Shown here: positions 23,821 through 32,327 of the stretch, one piece after another
How the letters are laid out: every line of letters begins with the position of its first letter
Position numbering within the stretch: the stretch's first letter is position 1
Assembly: GCA_003140835.1 (NCBI GenBank)
Contig: PLLA01000036.1
Location: 42,999-77,733, forward strand
Reading direction: 5' to 3'
DNA from: Candidatus Tumulicola scandinaviensis
Lineage (GTDB): Bacteria; Vulcanimicrobiota; Vulcanimicrobiia; Vulcanimicrobiales; Vulcanimicrobiaceae
Length of the DNA: 34,735 nucleotides
The notes under the pieces: model-generated
What the model was told of the DNA's origin: nothing
Seen by the model: only the letters and a program-made list of their open reading frames with translations
Database searches by the model: none
Made by a program: the position numbers and the translations under genes

Positions 23821-25188
23821 ATGAACGACGGCACATTTGACGCGATTGTGCGTCGTACGTCTGAAACTCGGAACATCGAGTTTAAAGCGCCGATGGCTTG
23901 GCGCGGTGAGACCCGGTGCGCGCGACTGGAGATCGTTTTGGATATCGCGGGGTTGGCCAACACCGGCGGCGGGCATCTCGTCATCGGGCGTCATGAACCC
24001 GACTATAAGACGGGGACTCTAACTGACGAGCAGCTGCGTTCGTTCGACCCTACGGAGGTAAACGCATTCGTTCGCAGGGTCCTCACGCCTCCGATCGAGT
24101 GCCAACTCCACGAGTATGCGGTCGGCGACGACGTGGTTATGATCGTCGAGGTGCCCGGGTTTGAATCGGTGCCTTTGCTGTTCTACAAAAGTGGAGACTG
24201 TGGAAGGGCAGACTGCAAAAAGCAGCCGCACTTTCTTCCAGGCGATGTCTTTATCCGATCGAAAGCGATGGAATCGCGGCGGGTGGTTGATGTCGAGGAG
24301 ATGCGTGAGATTATCGATCGTGCCGTGCGCAAGCGCGAAGCCGAACTATTTGATGGCTTCCACCGCATTTTGCGAGCGCCGCAGGATATCGAGACGCCTC
24401 AGCTCGCCAGCTCATACGACGCAGAGCTGGCGCAGGAGGGCGACGACTTCTTCCGGCCGGTCTTTTCGCCGTGGGTCGCACAGCTCGGGCATTTCGATCT
24501 CACTATTCGGCCGACCGCATATCGGGAAGATCGCATCGAACTAGCTCGTACTCCGCGTGATATTCGAGAGTTTTCGTTTGTCGTTCTGCGAAACGGGATA
24601 CCCGAGGGGATCCCCTACGAGCACAATACGAACGGGGAAAACGCACCTCTGGGCGCGCGCCTGCTTTTGCAGAAGCCGCAATGGCGCCAAATCGAGGCGG
24701 CTTCCCTGAGCACGAGCGCGTTGTACCGAATCGTTCGCGCCTTTCCAGAGGACTACCAGCCTGACGCCGATGGGACGCGCGCTGAAGTCGCTTTGGGTGC
24801 GCGCGTGCTGTGGGTAGACCACTTCGTCAATCAAATGACGATGTTCCACTTGCTCGCGCGAAACGTCGCCCTACGAGTCACGGAGGACGAAGACGAGGAA
24901 GTTCAATTCGACCTCCGTGTCGACGGGCTGGAAGGCCGCGCCACTGCCCTAAATATGCCCGATCCTCTTGTGGAATTTCGCATCGGCATTGGTCAACAGA
25001 CCGGAACAAAGAATGTCTTCGATTTCACGCTTCGGACAACGCCTCGAGAGCTGAAAGCTAACGCGATGAGCCTTGCGCGCGAGCACTGTAAGCGGATCCT
25101 TTGGACGTTCGGGATTTCCGAAGCGGCGATTATCGGCTTTCAGCGTCGACTGTTTGGAGGCATTAAAGATGTGTGGCCCTCCGAATGA
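23821..25188 (+). CDS. Schlafen-type AlbA_2 domain protein, putative defence component
   Basis: The 455-residue protein (ATG 23821; a TTG six bases upstream is possible) has an AlbA_2 domain at about residues 12-160. It contains ETRNIEFKAP (Glu and Lys of the family's first strand), IVLDIAGLANTGGGHLVIG (the hallmark of this domain), a CGRADCKK insertion and GDVFIRSKAMES. The C-terminal 290 residues are unlike the usual AlbA_2 regulators with ATPase tails and match nothing I know. AlbA_2 domains bind nucleic acid and some Schlafen-like bacterial proteins act in phage defence, possibly as tRNA- or RNA-directed nucleases. The SIR2 gene follows 61 bp downstream in the same direction, which suggests a joint system. 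Confidence 0.78.
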   Translation: MNDGTFDAIVRRTSETRNIEFKAPMAWRGETRCARLEIVLDIAGLANTGGGHLVIGRHEPDYKTGTLTDEQLRSFDPTEVNAFVRRVLTPPIECQLHEYAVGDDVVMIVEVPGFESVPLLFYKSGDCGRADCKKQPHFLPGDVFIRSKAMESRRVVDVEEMREIIDRAVRKREAELFDGFHRILRAPQDIETPQLASSYDAELAQEGDDFFRPVFSPWVAQLGHFDLTIRPTAYREDRIELARTPRDIREFSFVVLRNGIPEGIPYEHNTNGENAPLGARLLLQKPQWRQIEAASLSTSALYRIVRAFPEDYQPDADGTRAEVALGARVLWVDHFVNQMTMFHLLARNVALRVTEDEDEEVQFDLRVDGLEGRATALNMPDPLVEFRIGIGQQTGTKNVFDFTLRTTPRELKANAMSLAREHCKRILWTFGISEAAIIGFQRRLFGGIKDVWPSE

Positions 25189-25249
25189 CGACGCCCGGCG
25201 ATAGAGCGACTGGAAACGGCCAGGAGTCTAGTAAAGTTCTGACGTCCCG

Positions 25250-26494
25250 ATGAGCCTAGATGATCTTGCGCCGTCGATCGCGTTGCTAGGGAACTCCGAG
25301 CGCGGGCCAGAGGGCTTTCCCAATCCTCCTGCGTTCAGGCTGACCGTTCTCTTAGGAGCAGGGTCTTCGCTCTACGCAAAGGCGCCATCAACGGAAGATC
25401 TTACGCGCATGGTTGAACGGCGGCAGGTCGGCGGGGCGATTCTGCGCGCACTTAGGAGCCGATTCGAGTCTCAAAGCGCCAATTTCGAGGACGTCTTGCA
25501 TGTCTTGGAAGAGCTGGACTCACTGGCAACGTCTTCGGATCGTGCTCCGACGATGCTGCGAGGCTTTGTACGCCCAATACTCAGCGAGGTTGGCGCCAGT
25601 CATGGGGAGATTCGGAACGAACGCTTTGAGCTAATGGAAGCTATCGCTGAAGAGTTCGATATGATCAATTACGACTCAAGCTGGAGGCCGCTTTACAACC
25701 TGCTTAAACCACGGCTTGACATTTTTGATCTCGATATATTCACGCTGAACTATGATCTCGTGTCCGATGTCGCCACTTACGCGCTCTCAATGTTGTCCGG
25801 CAAGAAATGGTTCGATGGTTTTGGTCAAATGGTTTACATGAGAGATGCCAGCGGTTTTCGAGCAGACCAGTACGCGAACTGGCGTCCCGGCTGGGGGCAC
25901 GTTTATCTAACTCACGCGCATCTTCACGGAGCCCTATCGTATGCGTATTATGGATCCGACATGCGCATGGCGCACTCCGCGCCATTAGAACTAGTGTACA
26001 CTGCGAACCTAGCCGCTGCGCGAGAAACGTGGGCGTGGGCACGGAGAGTCGCTTTAGCCGACCCCAAAGCAGATTTCCGTGGCGTCATACCGATTGTATC
26101 AGGATTGCGCAAGATGGAGAAGCTTAGCGCCCAGCCATTCGCTAACTACTACGCAGGCCTTGCGCAAGCACTCTCAAAATCGCCGTATCTCATGATCGTT
26201 GGTTACGGAGCCGGCGACGAGCATATTAACTATTGGCTGCGTGAGTTTACCCACATCCACAACGAAAATGCGCGAGTTGTGGAGATTCGGAAATCGGCTG
26301 ATTCCGAGCAGTTCACCATGCAGCGCGCGGCCGCAGCATACGATTTAAAATGGCACAAGTATAAACGGCTTAACGATGCGTACATAAGCGATGCTGGTAT
26401 ACGGTGTTTAACGATCACTGGCGGCCTGACGGCCGATCGCGAGTTCAACCAAAGGCTAATCAACGCACAATTTACAGGCGCGTTACGTTATTGA
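25250..26494 (+). CDS. SIR2-like domain protein, putative NAD-depleting defence effector
   Basis: The 414-residue protein has the SIR2 Rossmann signatures in order: LLGAGSS (residues 35-40), FTLNYD (164-169, NAD-binding Asn), HLHGAL (224-229, catalytic His) and MIVGYGAGDEHINYWL (315-330). Such SIR2 domains in Thoeris, DSR, pAgo-associated and HerA-associated systems hydrolyse NAD+ on infection and stop growth. The rest is helical insertions and a C-terminal tail (about 335-414) with no second domain recognised, so it needs a partner; the AlbA_2 gene upstream is the obvious one. Moderate codon bias and lower GC than the left region suggest transfer. An XRE gene converges 70 bp downstream. Confidence 0.85.
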   Translation: MSLDDLAPSIALLGNSERGPEGFPNPPAFRLTVLLGAGSSLYAKAPSTEDLTRMVERRQVGGAILRALRSRFESQSANFEDVLHVLEELDSLATSSDRAPTMLRGFVRPILSEVGASHGEIRNERFELMEAIAEEFDMINYDSSWRPLYNLLKPRLDIFDLDIFTLNYDLVSDVATYALSMLSGKKWFDGFGQMVYMRDASGFRADQYANWRPGWGHVYLTHAHLHGALSYAYYGSDMRMAHSAPLELVYTANLAAARETWAWARRVALADPKADFRGVIPIVSGLRKMEKLSAQPFANYYAGLAQALSKSPYLMIVGYGAGDEHINYWLREFTHIHNENARVVEIRKSADSEQFTMQRAAAAYDLKWHKYKRLNDAYISDAGIRCLTITGGLTADREFNQRLINAQFTGALRY

Positions 26495-26563
26495 TTCGGG
26501 TGGTACCATTCTCGTGACTGTGTCGCGCCACTCGGACGGTAACGCCGGCGATATTGGATAGAT

Positions 26564-26785
26564 TTAGCGGCGCAGGAGATCCGAGGGCTCCGCGCCGAGT
26601 GCAGCTGCCGCAGCGACAAGCGTCCGAAGTGTAATCGGGGAGCCGTTTTCGACGCGCTGCCATTGCCGAACGGCCAGGCCCGCCCGGTGGGCGGCCTCCT
26701 CTTGGGATATTCCGCGCCGGAGTCGAGCCGATCGCACGTTGCGGGCAATGGCTCGGAGAATCTGATCGTAGACCGTGGCGCGCAC
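26564..26785 (-). CDS. XRE-family helix-turn-helix regulator
   Basis: The 73-residue protein is essentially one HTH domain: NVRSARLRRGISQEEAAHRA, then RQWQRVENGSPITLRTLVAA and LGAEPSDLLRR. It starts at GTG 26785 with no ribosome site, so it may be leaderless. It lies between the convergent SIR2 gene and the divergent secreted-protein operon. A palindrome in the divergent promoter is its most likely binding site. It could control the operon, the defence pair, or both. Confidence 0.82.
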   Translation of the reverse strand: MRATVYDQILRAIARNVRSARLRRGISQEEAAHRAGLAVRQWQRVENGSPITLRTLVAAAAALGAEPSDLLRR

Positions 26786-26814
26786 GATCTGAGCGTACTG
26801 GGGCTGGGCTCCCC

Positions 26815-26841
26815 TTTACCACGACAGTATTGTCGTATAAA
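26815..26841 (+). promoter_or_regulatory. Promoter with embedded palindromic operator
   Basis: TTTACC (26815-26820) and TATAAA (26836-26841) are 15 bp apart. Between them, ACGACA-GTAT-TGTCGT (26821-26836) is a 16-bp inverted repeat. A regulator bound there, plausibly the XRE protein encoded 35 bp away, would block polymerase. The downstream ATG is at 26914. Confidence 0.55.
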
Positions 26842-26913
26842 ATCGGAGTCGTAGGAGTCTTTCAGGTTTCCTCTCCTATCCCGGAATTATGGTCACGAGC
26901 CCAGGAGCGAATA

Positions 26914-27411
26914 ATGAACTACGCCTCCGTTCTTGCAAAAAGTGCGTCTTGGATTCTTATAGTTCTTCTCGGCGCGACAAGCTCGGCGGAGGCGGCGCCT
27001 ATTTCATGCATTGCGGAGGGCGCGGATCTCAGCGACACTGCGGTTGTGCGTCCCACTCATGACCAAAGGCGAGCCGCACTAGCAGCCTATGCTTTGCCTA
27101 GCGTGGTTAGCCTTTGGCAAGGCTTACAAGCGGAGCGCCTACAGGTTGCCGACCGCGAGACTGCCACCTCAATCGCTGGAATCGATCGTTCGCGGCTTTC
27201 AGATTCCTTTTCGATCCTCTCGTCGGAAGAGAACCCGATGGGCGGAGCGATCCTTGTCGTGATATTCAGTCATTATCAAGACGCGATCTATCGCGTTTGG
27301 ATGTATAAGCTCGCTAGTGGCTCGTGGGTTGTGCGCAGTTTCGGGCGCGAAGCGTGTTCCGAGCAGCAAATACGTTGGATAACCAATCGCTATAGCGACT
27401 TCGACCGGTGA
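26914..27411 (+). CDS. Secreted protein of unknown function
   Basis: The 165-residue product starts at ATG 26914, six bases after AGGAG. It has a signal peptide (ILIVLLGATSSAEA) and a mature domain with two Cys (ISCIAEGA, REACSEQQ) and a strand-rich end (AILVVIFSHYQDAIYRVWMY, GSWVVRSFG). No family is recognised. The next gene starts at GTGA overlapping its TGA, so the two are translationally coupled. It opens the operon that continues with two zinc-ribbon membrane proteins. Confidence 0.65.
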   Translation: MNYASVLAKSASWILIVLLGATSSAEAAPISCIAEGADLSDTAVVRPTHDQRRAALAAYALPSVVSLWQGLQAERLQVADRETATSIAGIDRSRLSDSFSILSSEENPMGGAILVVIFSHYQDAIYRVWMYKLASGSWVVRSFGREACSEQQIRWITNRYSDFDR

Positions 27412-27907
27412 CTCTGGTCAAGGCGCTGCCCAAAAGAAGCACCGCCGCTATGCGCGTGCAATGGAGCACGTTTTTTGCCCTCATCGTCCTGGGTGTTATG
27501 CAAGCGCCAGCATTTGGCAGCAGTATGACCTTATCTGAGCTTTCGCTAACGAAACGCTGCATTGTTGATGGCGTCTCGGCAGGCTGGCATACGGTATACG
27601 AGGACTGCTTCGCGGCCTCACAAATCGCCTATCACCATTCACTTACGGCTTCATCGGAAACGGAGCGTCAAAAATACCTGAATAACGAAGCCGTCGCCGA
27701 CCTATATGCTGCGAGCGCTGCTCAGGCCCTTAGACGGGCGATGCACAGGCGGTGTTCCACAGAGCGCTGCAGCTCTTGACGTACCTTGACAATCATGGGT
27801 TTGACGAGCAGATGCGTTCAAACGCGCGCCGCCTTGAAGAGTGCTTCCTACTCGATGCGCCCGCACATTTGGAATGTAAGACCAAGCCGCGAATTTGGGA
27901 GCCTTAA
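27408..27907 (+). pseudogene. Secreted helical protein with a frameshift
   Basis: The first frame starts at GTG 27408 (or ATG 27450). It has a signal peptide (FFALIVLGVMQAPAFGSS) and a helical, Cys-containing domain (CIVDGVSAGWHTVYEDC) and stops at 27779. From about 27740 another frame, preceded by a TAG, continues in the same style: DAQAVFHRALQLLTYLDNHG, QMRSNARRLEECFLLDAP, and ends at 27907. Joined by one inserted base they would give a single protein of about 167 residues, ending eight bases before the next gene. It is either a real mutation or a sequencing error. The function is unknown. Confidence 0.6.
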
Positions 27908-27915
27908 AGGTAACG

Positions 27916-28404
27916 ATGCCATTTTGCTTAGAATGCGGTGCCGAAACTGTCGGTAAGTTCTGCCACACGTGTGGAACCGCGGTGCTGATATGCTGCCCAA
28001 AGTGCGGCGCCCACGCGCCGGAACGGGCCGCGTTTTGCCCGAAATGTGGAGTCCGCCTGAAGGCTGCTCCGCTGCCGTCCAACGCGCCCGCATCTAATGC
28101 ACACATAAACGTAGAAAGTTCGGCCCATTACTATTCGAGCAGTTCGGCGGATACGCCGCCAGCCGCCGCGGTGACAACTTTACAAAGTTCCCCAGATGAG
28201 CCTCATAGCAAAGCGGGCTTCAGTGTGTGGTGGGTCCTGCTCGCGGTTTTCCTCACGTTCATAATCTACTACATTTTGGAGGGTCTCATATTCGCTCTTG
28301 GTGCGGCGCCTCCCATCATCGCGCTCAGAGTGGTCCTCCTTCCGATGGTTGGGTTTGTCATATTCTATTGCTTTTGGTCCCTCATCCGAGGGGAAGCTCC
28401 GTAG
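27916..28404 (+). CDS. Double zinc-ribbon membrane protein
   Basis: The 162-residue protein begins with four CxxC knuckles (CLEC, CHTC, CPKC, CPKC) within residues 4-45, a double zinc ribbon. A Ser/Ala-rich linker and two membrane segments (VWWVLLAVFLTFIIYYIL, IIALRVVLLPMVGFVIFYCF) follow. ATG 27916 has AAAGG six bases upstream. Such ribbon-plus-membrane proteins are widespread and poorly understood; the ribbon is probably cytoplasmic. It is nine bases from the next zinc-ribbon gene, with which it forms a pair. Confidence 0.75.
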   Translation: MPFCLECGAETVGKFCHTCGTAVLICCPKCGAHAPERAAFCPKCGVRLKAAPLPSNAPASNAHINVESSAHYYSSSSADTPPAAAVTTLQSSPDEPHSKAGFSVWWVLLAVFLTFIIYYILEGLIFALGAAPPIIALRVVLLPMVGFVIFYCFWSLIRGEAP

Positions 28405-28413
28405 GCGGTTGAC

Positions 28414-29259
28414 GTGCATTGTAGGACCTGCGATGCGGCTATGCCTCAATCCGCCGAGTTTTGCCCAAACTGCGGAGCGCGAGCGTTCCAAACTCTTCCA
28501 GACTCGACGCAGACCACGGCCGCGCGAACGACAGCGATGACGGTTACTGCATCCGATCCGACAGCCGCACCGAGCGATGGCGCGAATGATGGAAGGTCCG
28601 GCATCGGCAGAGCGACATGGTACGTTGTCGGCGGTATCGTGCTTGCAGCGATCGTCTTCCAATTCTTCCTGCGCTACAACTACGTCCATTTGCGCGGCGG
28701 CTATGTCATGCGAGTGGATCGCCTTACCGCGTCCTCGTGCTACATGCCGTGCCTTCCGAAACCGCCCACGCCAACTCCGGTCCCATACGACCGAAAAGCG
28801 GCTGTCGATCGATTCTTGCAGACGATTGAGGTTCAGAATCAACGCGCAGTAAATCTAGCAAAGGGTACGACGGCAGCCCGCTATATCGTCGCGGCTCATG
28901 GCGAAGGGTACTCCTGGAGCGCGATCTTAGGCAATCGCGACGCAGTCTCGTACTATACTGCGCTTACGCCAACTCTGTGGGACTTTGGGACCCCGCGTGC
29001 GAACGTGGAGGACCCTTGGGCGAGCCCCCGTCCTACCGGTGCGGCATGGACGCCTGACCCTGGCATCGTCGGCTACCGTATCCGTGATCCGAACACCCCA
29101 GGATTTGAAACAAAGCTGGTTTCCTATCGCGACTCAAAGGGCACCGGCTGGTCTTGGGAAGTCCATGTCGACACTGGTGAAGTTTTTTATGTAAACGACA
29201 ACGCCGACTTGATGCGCAAGTACGGCTTTACTCTCTCTAAACGGAGCGCGACCCCGTAA
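28414..29259 (+). CDS. Zinc-ribbon single-span membrane protein with large extracytoplasmic domain
   Basis: The 281-residue protein has one zinc ribbon (CRTC, CPNC; residues 3-20), a disordered Thr/Ala linker and one membrane span (ATWYVVGGIVLAAIVFQFFL, about 67-86). A 190-residue domain on the far side has a Cys pair (SSCYMPC), a helix (RKAAVDRFLQTIEVQNQRAVNLA) and a beta-rich end (SWEVHVDTGEVFYVNDNADL) that resembles PepSY-like or DUF domains only loosely. The start is GTG 28414. An intrinsic terminator follows at 29385-29407. Confidence 0.72.
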   Translation: MHCRTCDAAMPQSAEFCPNCGARAFQTLPDSTQTTAARTTAMTVTASDPTAAPSDGANDGRSGIGRATWYVVGGIVLAAIVFQFFLRYNYVHLRGGYVMRVDRLTASSCYMPCLPKPPTPTPVPYDRKAAVDRFLQTIEVQNQRAVNLAKGTTAARYIVAAHGEGYSWSAILGNRDAVSYYTALTPTLWDFGTPRANVEDPWASPRPTGAAWTPDPGIVGYRIRDPNTPGFETKLVSYRDSKGTGWSWEVHVDTGEVFYVNDNADLMRKYGFTLSKRSATP

Positions 29260-29384
29260 TGAGGTTAGGGCCATAATTTCGTTGCAAAGCGTTCGAGCTA
29301 ATGAATCGCTCGACCCGTTGCAATTCCCGCACGAAACGTACCCCAAGTGACCTTGCGGAACGGTGCAGTCCCGCAACGCAATCG

Positions 29385-29407
29385 GCTGTGCAGGGGCACA
29401 GCTTTTT
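29385..29407 (+). terminator. Intrinsic terminator of the zinc-ribbon operon
   Basis: GCTGTGC and GCACAGC form a seven-bp stem with a four-base loop, followed directly by TTTTT. It lies 126 bases after the last + strand gene and 39 before the convergent gene. Confidence 0.75.
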
Positions 29408-29445
29408 GCAACGAGAGAACTAGGTTTACAGCTGCGTAGCTTTCA

Positions 29446-30048
29446 CTAATCCACGATCGGTAGACCCTCTCTCCCAACGTATCGCCGGTTGCGAAAGAGG
29501 CGCTCCGTCCGCTCCAAAAGACGCTGGCTCCGCAGGAGCTTTTCCACCAAACGTTCGCCGTACGTTTTACGAGGCTTACGATCAAACCGCGGGATTATCG
29601 GTGATATTCGCAGTCGCTGCCAGCCCAGTTCGGTTATCATCCATCGAGCGCGCCAAGGCTTGACATACCCGTAGCGTACCAATATACGCAGGTCGCGCCA
29701 CGTGGTCCAGCGCGAACCGCGCCCCATGGCGGCAGCAAGCTCGGTGGCGGAAGGCAGCCAGTCGAACTTCCCAACGAAATCGGAGAGCTTGCCAAGCACG
29801 TGCCGGCGACGGCCGTTGGGTTTTGCTGGCTTGCGGGTTGCCCTGCGGTCGGTACCCACAACGGGAGCTTCACGGCGCGGCTTCGACCGATGGGTCCTTG
29901 GCTCAGGGTGCGACCGCTTTGCACTCTCCGTGATCTGAGGGGTGGCCATCACGGAAGCCACAGCCCTAGTCGCAATCGCCCGAATCGTTTCCGCTTCTAT
30001 GGGGGAGGACGATTCGGACGATTCCGGAGAACACCGGCCGTCGATCAT
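29446..30048 (-). CDS. Possible winged-helix DNA-binding protein of the element
   Basis: The 200-residue protein starts at ATG 30048, overlapping the stop of the preceding 67-aa gene as ATGA (a GTG nine bases earlier is less likely). Residues 1-85 are basic and disordered. Then comes a helix-turn-helix-like part (WLPSATELAAAMGRGSRWTT, WRDLRILVRYGYVKPW, MITELGWQRL), where a wing would be expected, and a basic helical tail (RLVEKLLRSQRLLERTERLF). It is the last gene of the leftward replication operon. Confidence 0.55.
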   Translation of the reverse strand: MIDGRCSPESSESSSPIEAETIRAIATRAVASVMATPQITESAKRSHPEPRTHRSKPRREAPVVGTDRRATRKPAKPNGRRRHVLGKLSDFVGKFDWLPSATELAAAMGRGSRWTTWRDLRILVRYGYVKPWRARWMITELGWQRLRISPIIPRFDRKPRKTYGERLVEKLLRSQRLLERTERLFRNRRYVGREGLPIVD

Positions 30049-30248
30049 TGACGGCACCCCCGGAGCACCCTTTGGTACGCGATTGCTGTAGCGGCCAGCT
30101 CTGCTATTGAGGCCAGAACGTGGCGCAGGTACGCCGAAAATCGTTCCTTTGCGCGCGCAAGGTCAGAGATGCGACCCGGGCTCCGTACCGGTCCGGCGCT
30201 TTCGCGGCCAGTCTTCTCTGAGCGCGCAGCCGGGTTACGCTGTTTCAT
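30045..30248 (-). CDS. Small basic protein of unknown function
   Basis: A 67-residue protein whose second half is one long helix (DLARAKERFSAYLRHVLASI, AELAATAIAYQRVL). Its ATG overlaps the end of the previous gene by 14 bases and its TGA overlaps the next ATG. This coupling on both sides supports translation. No family is recognised. Confidence 0.5.
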   Translation of the reverse strand: MKQRNPAARSEKTGRESAGPVRSPGRISDLARAKERFSAYLRHVLASIAELAATAIAYQRVLRGCRQ

Positions 30249-30582
30249 TCCAGTCCTGCGAAGAACTCGCGTCTTTACGTTGCGTAGCCAGCCGCTCCGC
30301 CTCGGCTAGGACGCAGAAAGTGCATGTAATCTCGCCGCCGATAACAGCGACGCGGGCGATCCTCTTGCAGCGTCGGCAGAGATAGCCGTGATCCGTAAAG
30401 TCGCGTCCGGCAAGCGAATCGCGCTCGTGCAGCAAAGCAATAATCTCGAGTTTGTGTGCCGCGATCTCCGGCTTGAGGGCCCCGATCGCCTCCTCTTGGC
30501 CGCGAGCGAGAATGCTACCGCCTTGAACCGAGAGCGTCACGCCGCGTTCGTTGGCACGGTAGAGCAGCTCCGCGGCGGTCAA
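30235..30582 (-). CDS. TubC-N-like domain plus zinc-knuckle protein
   Basis: The 115-residue protein starts at TTG 30582, overlapping the primase stop as TTGA. Residues 1-53 (AAELLYRANERGVTLSVQGG, LKPEIAAHKLEIIALLHERD) resemble the TubC N-terminal docking fold often found in small proteins next to phage and plasmid primases. Residues 65-92 have CRRC and CTFC pairs, a likely zinc ribbon. It may be an accessory of the primase-helicase; this is inferred from position. Confidence 0.6.
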   Translation of the reverse strand: MTAAELLYRANERGVTLSVQGGSILARGQEEAIGALKPEIAAHKLEIIALLHERDSLAGRDFTDHGYLCRRCKRIARVAVIGGEITCTFCVLAEAERLATQRKDASSSQDWNETA

Positions 30583-32327
30583 ATCACCACCTCGACATAT
30601 GGAGCATCGTCCTCACTCTTTCGCATTGAAGCGCACTCATTTGCACCTTGCAATGTGCGAATCTGTGGCTCTTCTTGCGAATCTATGGCGGCTAATCGCC
30701 AGCGGACAGGACCAGTGACGCCTCCTCCGAGGCGCTCAATGACTCCAGCTGTGCGCATCTTGGGACGTACGCGATTGAATGTGGCTGGCGACACTCCGTC
30801 CGCGCGTACCCGCCGAGAAAACTCGTTTGCCAAGAGTTCTCCAGCTCGAAGGCAATCCACGATGGCGTCATAAGCCTCTTCGCTCGCCGAGCGGTCCTGT
30901 GCGGTGGCAGGAACCGCGAAGAGATCCCCAGGATCGATCGCTGTCGTCTCGTCGCCCCACGCGAATGTGCCCGTTTCGGGGTCGATCGAATAGGTAACGA
31001 CGGGGACGCCCTGCGTCGGACCGTAATTACTCTTGAGCAAGCCGACGCCGCATCGGCCATTTTCGTCGCGGCCAGCGGCCAGCACAAATCGCGCCCTGCC
31101 GACGAAACCTCCGAGTGATCCCTCAATCTTCATCATCGCGTGCCCGTCGCGGCTTTTCGTCACGTGGGCTACCGCAAGGACCGAAACACCGCGCGAGGAG
31201 GCGCGCGCTATAAATGGATCGAGAACGCTTCGGACCTCGTTGCTGCGCCATGTGTCAACTCCCGAAAGCCGCGACGCTATTGGATCGATAATGACCAAAG
31301 CCGTCCCCGGTATTTCATCGAGCAGCCTATCCATCAGGGTGACGTGCGCGAAACTGAATGGCTCGATCTCATCGCCACGTCGAACCCCTTCCACGACGTG
31401 AATGCGGTTCAGCTCCGCGCCGAGCCGCTCGAATCGTGGACGCAGAACGCTGGCTGGATCATCTTCGAGCGATAGGATAATCGTGTCGGCAGGCTCGACT
31501 CGGCCAGCACCTCCCGGAAGCGCCAGGCCACGTGATATTGCAGTCGCGATCGCGGCGCAAAGATACGATTTCCCTACGCCCGGTAGTCCGGCAACGATTC
31601 CGAACTCTCCACTCACGATGCGGCGGTCCCATAACCACATGACCTCGCGAGGTTCAACCGCAGCGAGGGGCTTTGTCACGATGCGCTCGGTCATCCAGTC
31701 ATTCGCGGCCTGGATCGTTGCTGAGCCAGCCACCGGAGAGTGCGTGACACGCTGAGCCGCTTCGATCAGCGAGTCTAGCTCCGCAATCGTGTGATCGTCG
31801 CCTAACCACTCCGCTACGTCGCTGCCGTCGTCTCGGTCGGGGTAAAGGTCGATTACCCGCACGTCACAACCCATGTGAGCGTCTGCGATGCGCTGTGCCC
31901 GCGAACGCGCCGCAAGCCGACCCGGCGCGTCAGAGTCCGCGAGCACGACAACCCCTTCGGCCCCAGCAAGTGCTTCGACATGGTCGTCCCTGAATGGCGC
32001 ATTCGCGCCACCGTGAATTGTTGTCACCGCGGCGATCGAATCGGCTGCGCGTAGAACGTCGCGGAGGCGATCGCCCTTGCCTTCTCCTTCGACAACGAAA
32101 ATGGTCTGACGCCCTGCGATCGCGGCTCTAACCTCGTGCGCGCGGTAGAGCGGCAGATTCGTGCCCTTCAGGCCGGCGCTTCGAGAGTAGTTGCCCTCCG
32201 ATGCGTCCCAGAGGTACGGCAGAAACGATTTGGAGGCGCCGTTAAGCCCCGGCTCGATGCGATCGACTCGCGCAATTGGCGTTAAGGTCGGGTCGCTGTA
32301 GAAGTACGATGCGACGACGTTCCTCAT
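30579..32327 (-). CDS. Toprim-containing primase / RecA-like replicative helicase
   Basis: The 582-residue protein has a Toprim domain (FVVEGEGKGDRL with Glu80; VVVLADSDAPGR with Asp131 and Asp133). A RepA/DnaB-type RecA-fold ATPase follows (Walker A GLPGVGKSYL, residues 247-256; IILSLEDDP; Walker B ALVIIDPIASRL; AVAHVTKSRDG). A winged-helix-like tail ends it (LANEFSRRVRADGVSPATFN). It would replicate the element. No CHC2 zinc finger is present. I choose ATG 32327, which overlaps the stop of a 29-aa ORF as ATGA, over a GTG at 32357; the protein then starts MRNVVASYFYSDP, a usual second segment of such primases. Confidence 0.85.
   Translation of the reverse strand: MRNVVASYFYSDPTLTPIARVDRIEPGLNGASKSFLPYLWDASEGNYSRSAGLKGTNLPLYRAHEVRAAIAGRQTIFVVEGEGKGDRLRDVLRAADSIAAVTTIHGGANAPFRDDHVEALAGAEGVVVLADSDAPGRLAARSRAQRIADAHMGCDVRVIDLYPDRDDGSDVAEWLGDDHTIAELDSLIEAAQRVTHSPVAGSATIQAANDWMTERIVTKPLAAVEPREVMWLWDRRIVSGEFGIVAGLPGVGKSYLCAAIATAISRGLALPGGAGRVEPADTIILSLEDDPASVLRPRFERLGAELNRIHVVEGVRRGDEIEPFSFAHVTLMDRLLDEIPGTALVIIDPIASRLSGVDTWRSNEVRSVLDPFIARASSRGVSVLAVAHVTKSRDGHAMMKIEGSLGGFVGRARFVLAAGRDENGRCGVGLLKSNYGPTQGVPVVTYSIDPETGTFAWGDETTAIDPGDLFAVPATAQDRSASEEAYDAIVDCLRAGELLANEFSRRVRADGVSPATFNRVRPKMRTAGVIERLGGGVTGPVRWRLAAIDSQEEPQIRTLQGANECASMRKSEDDAPYVEVVI

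Noticed and set aside
23283-23984. Long frames on both strands upstream of and across the AlbA_2 start
   Set aside because: They overlap each other, lack motifs and are partly antisense to the AlbA_2 domain.
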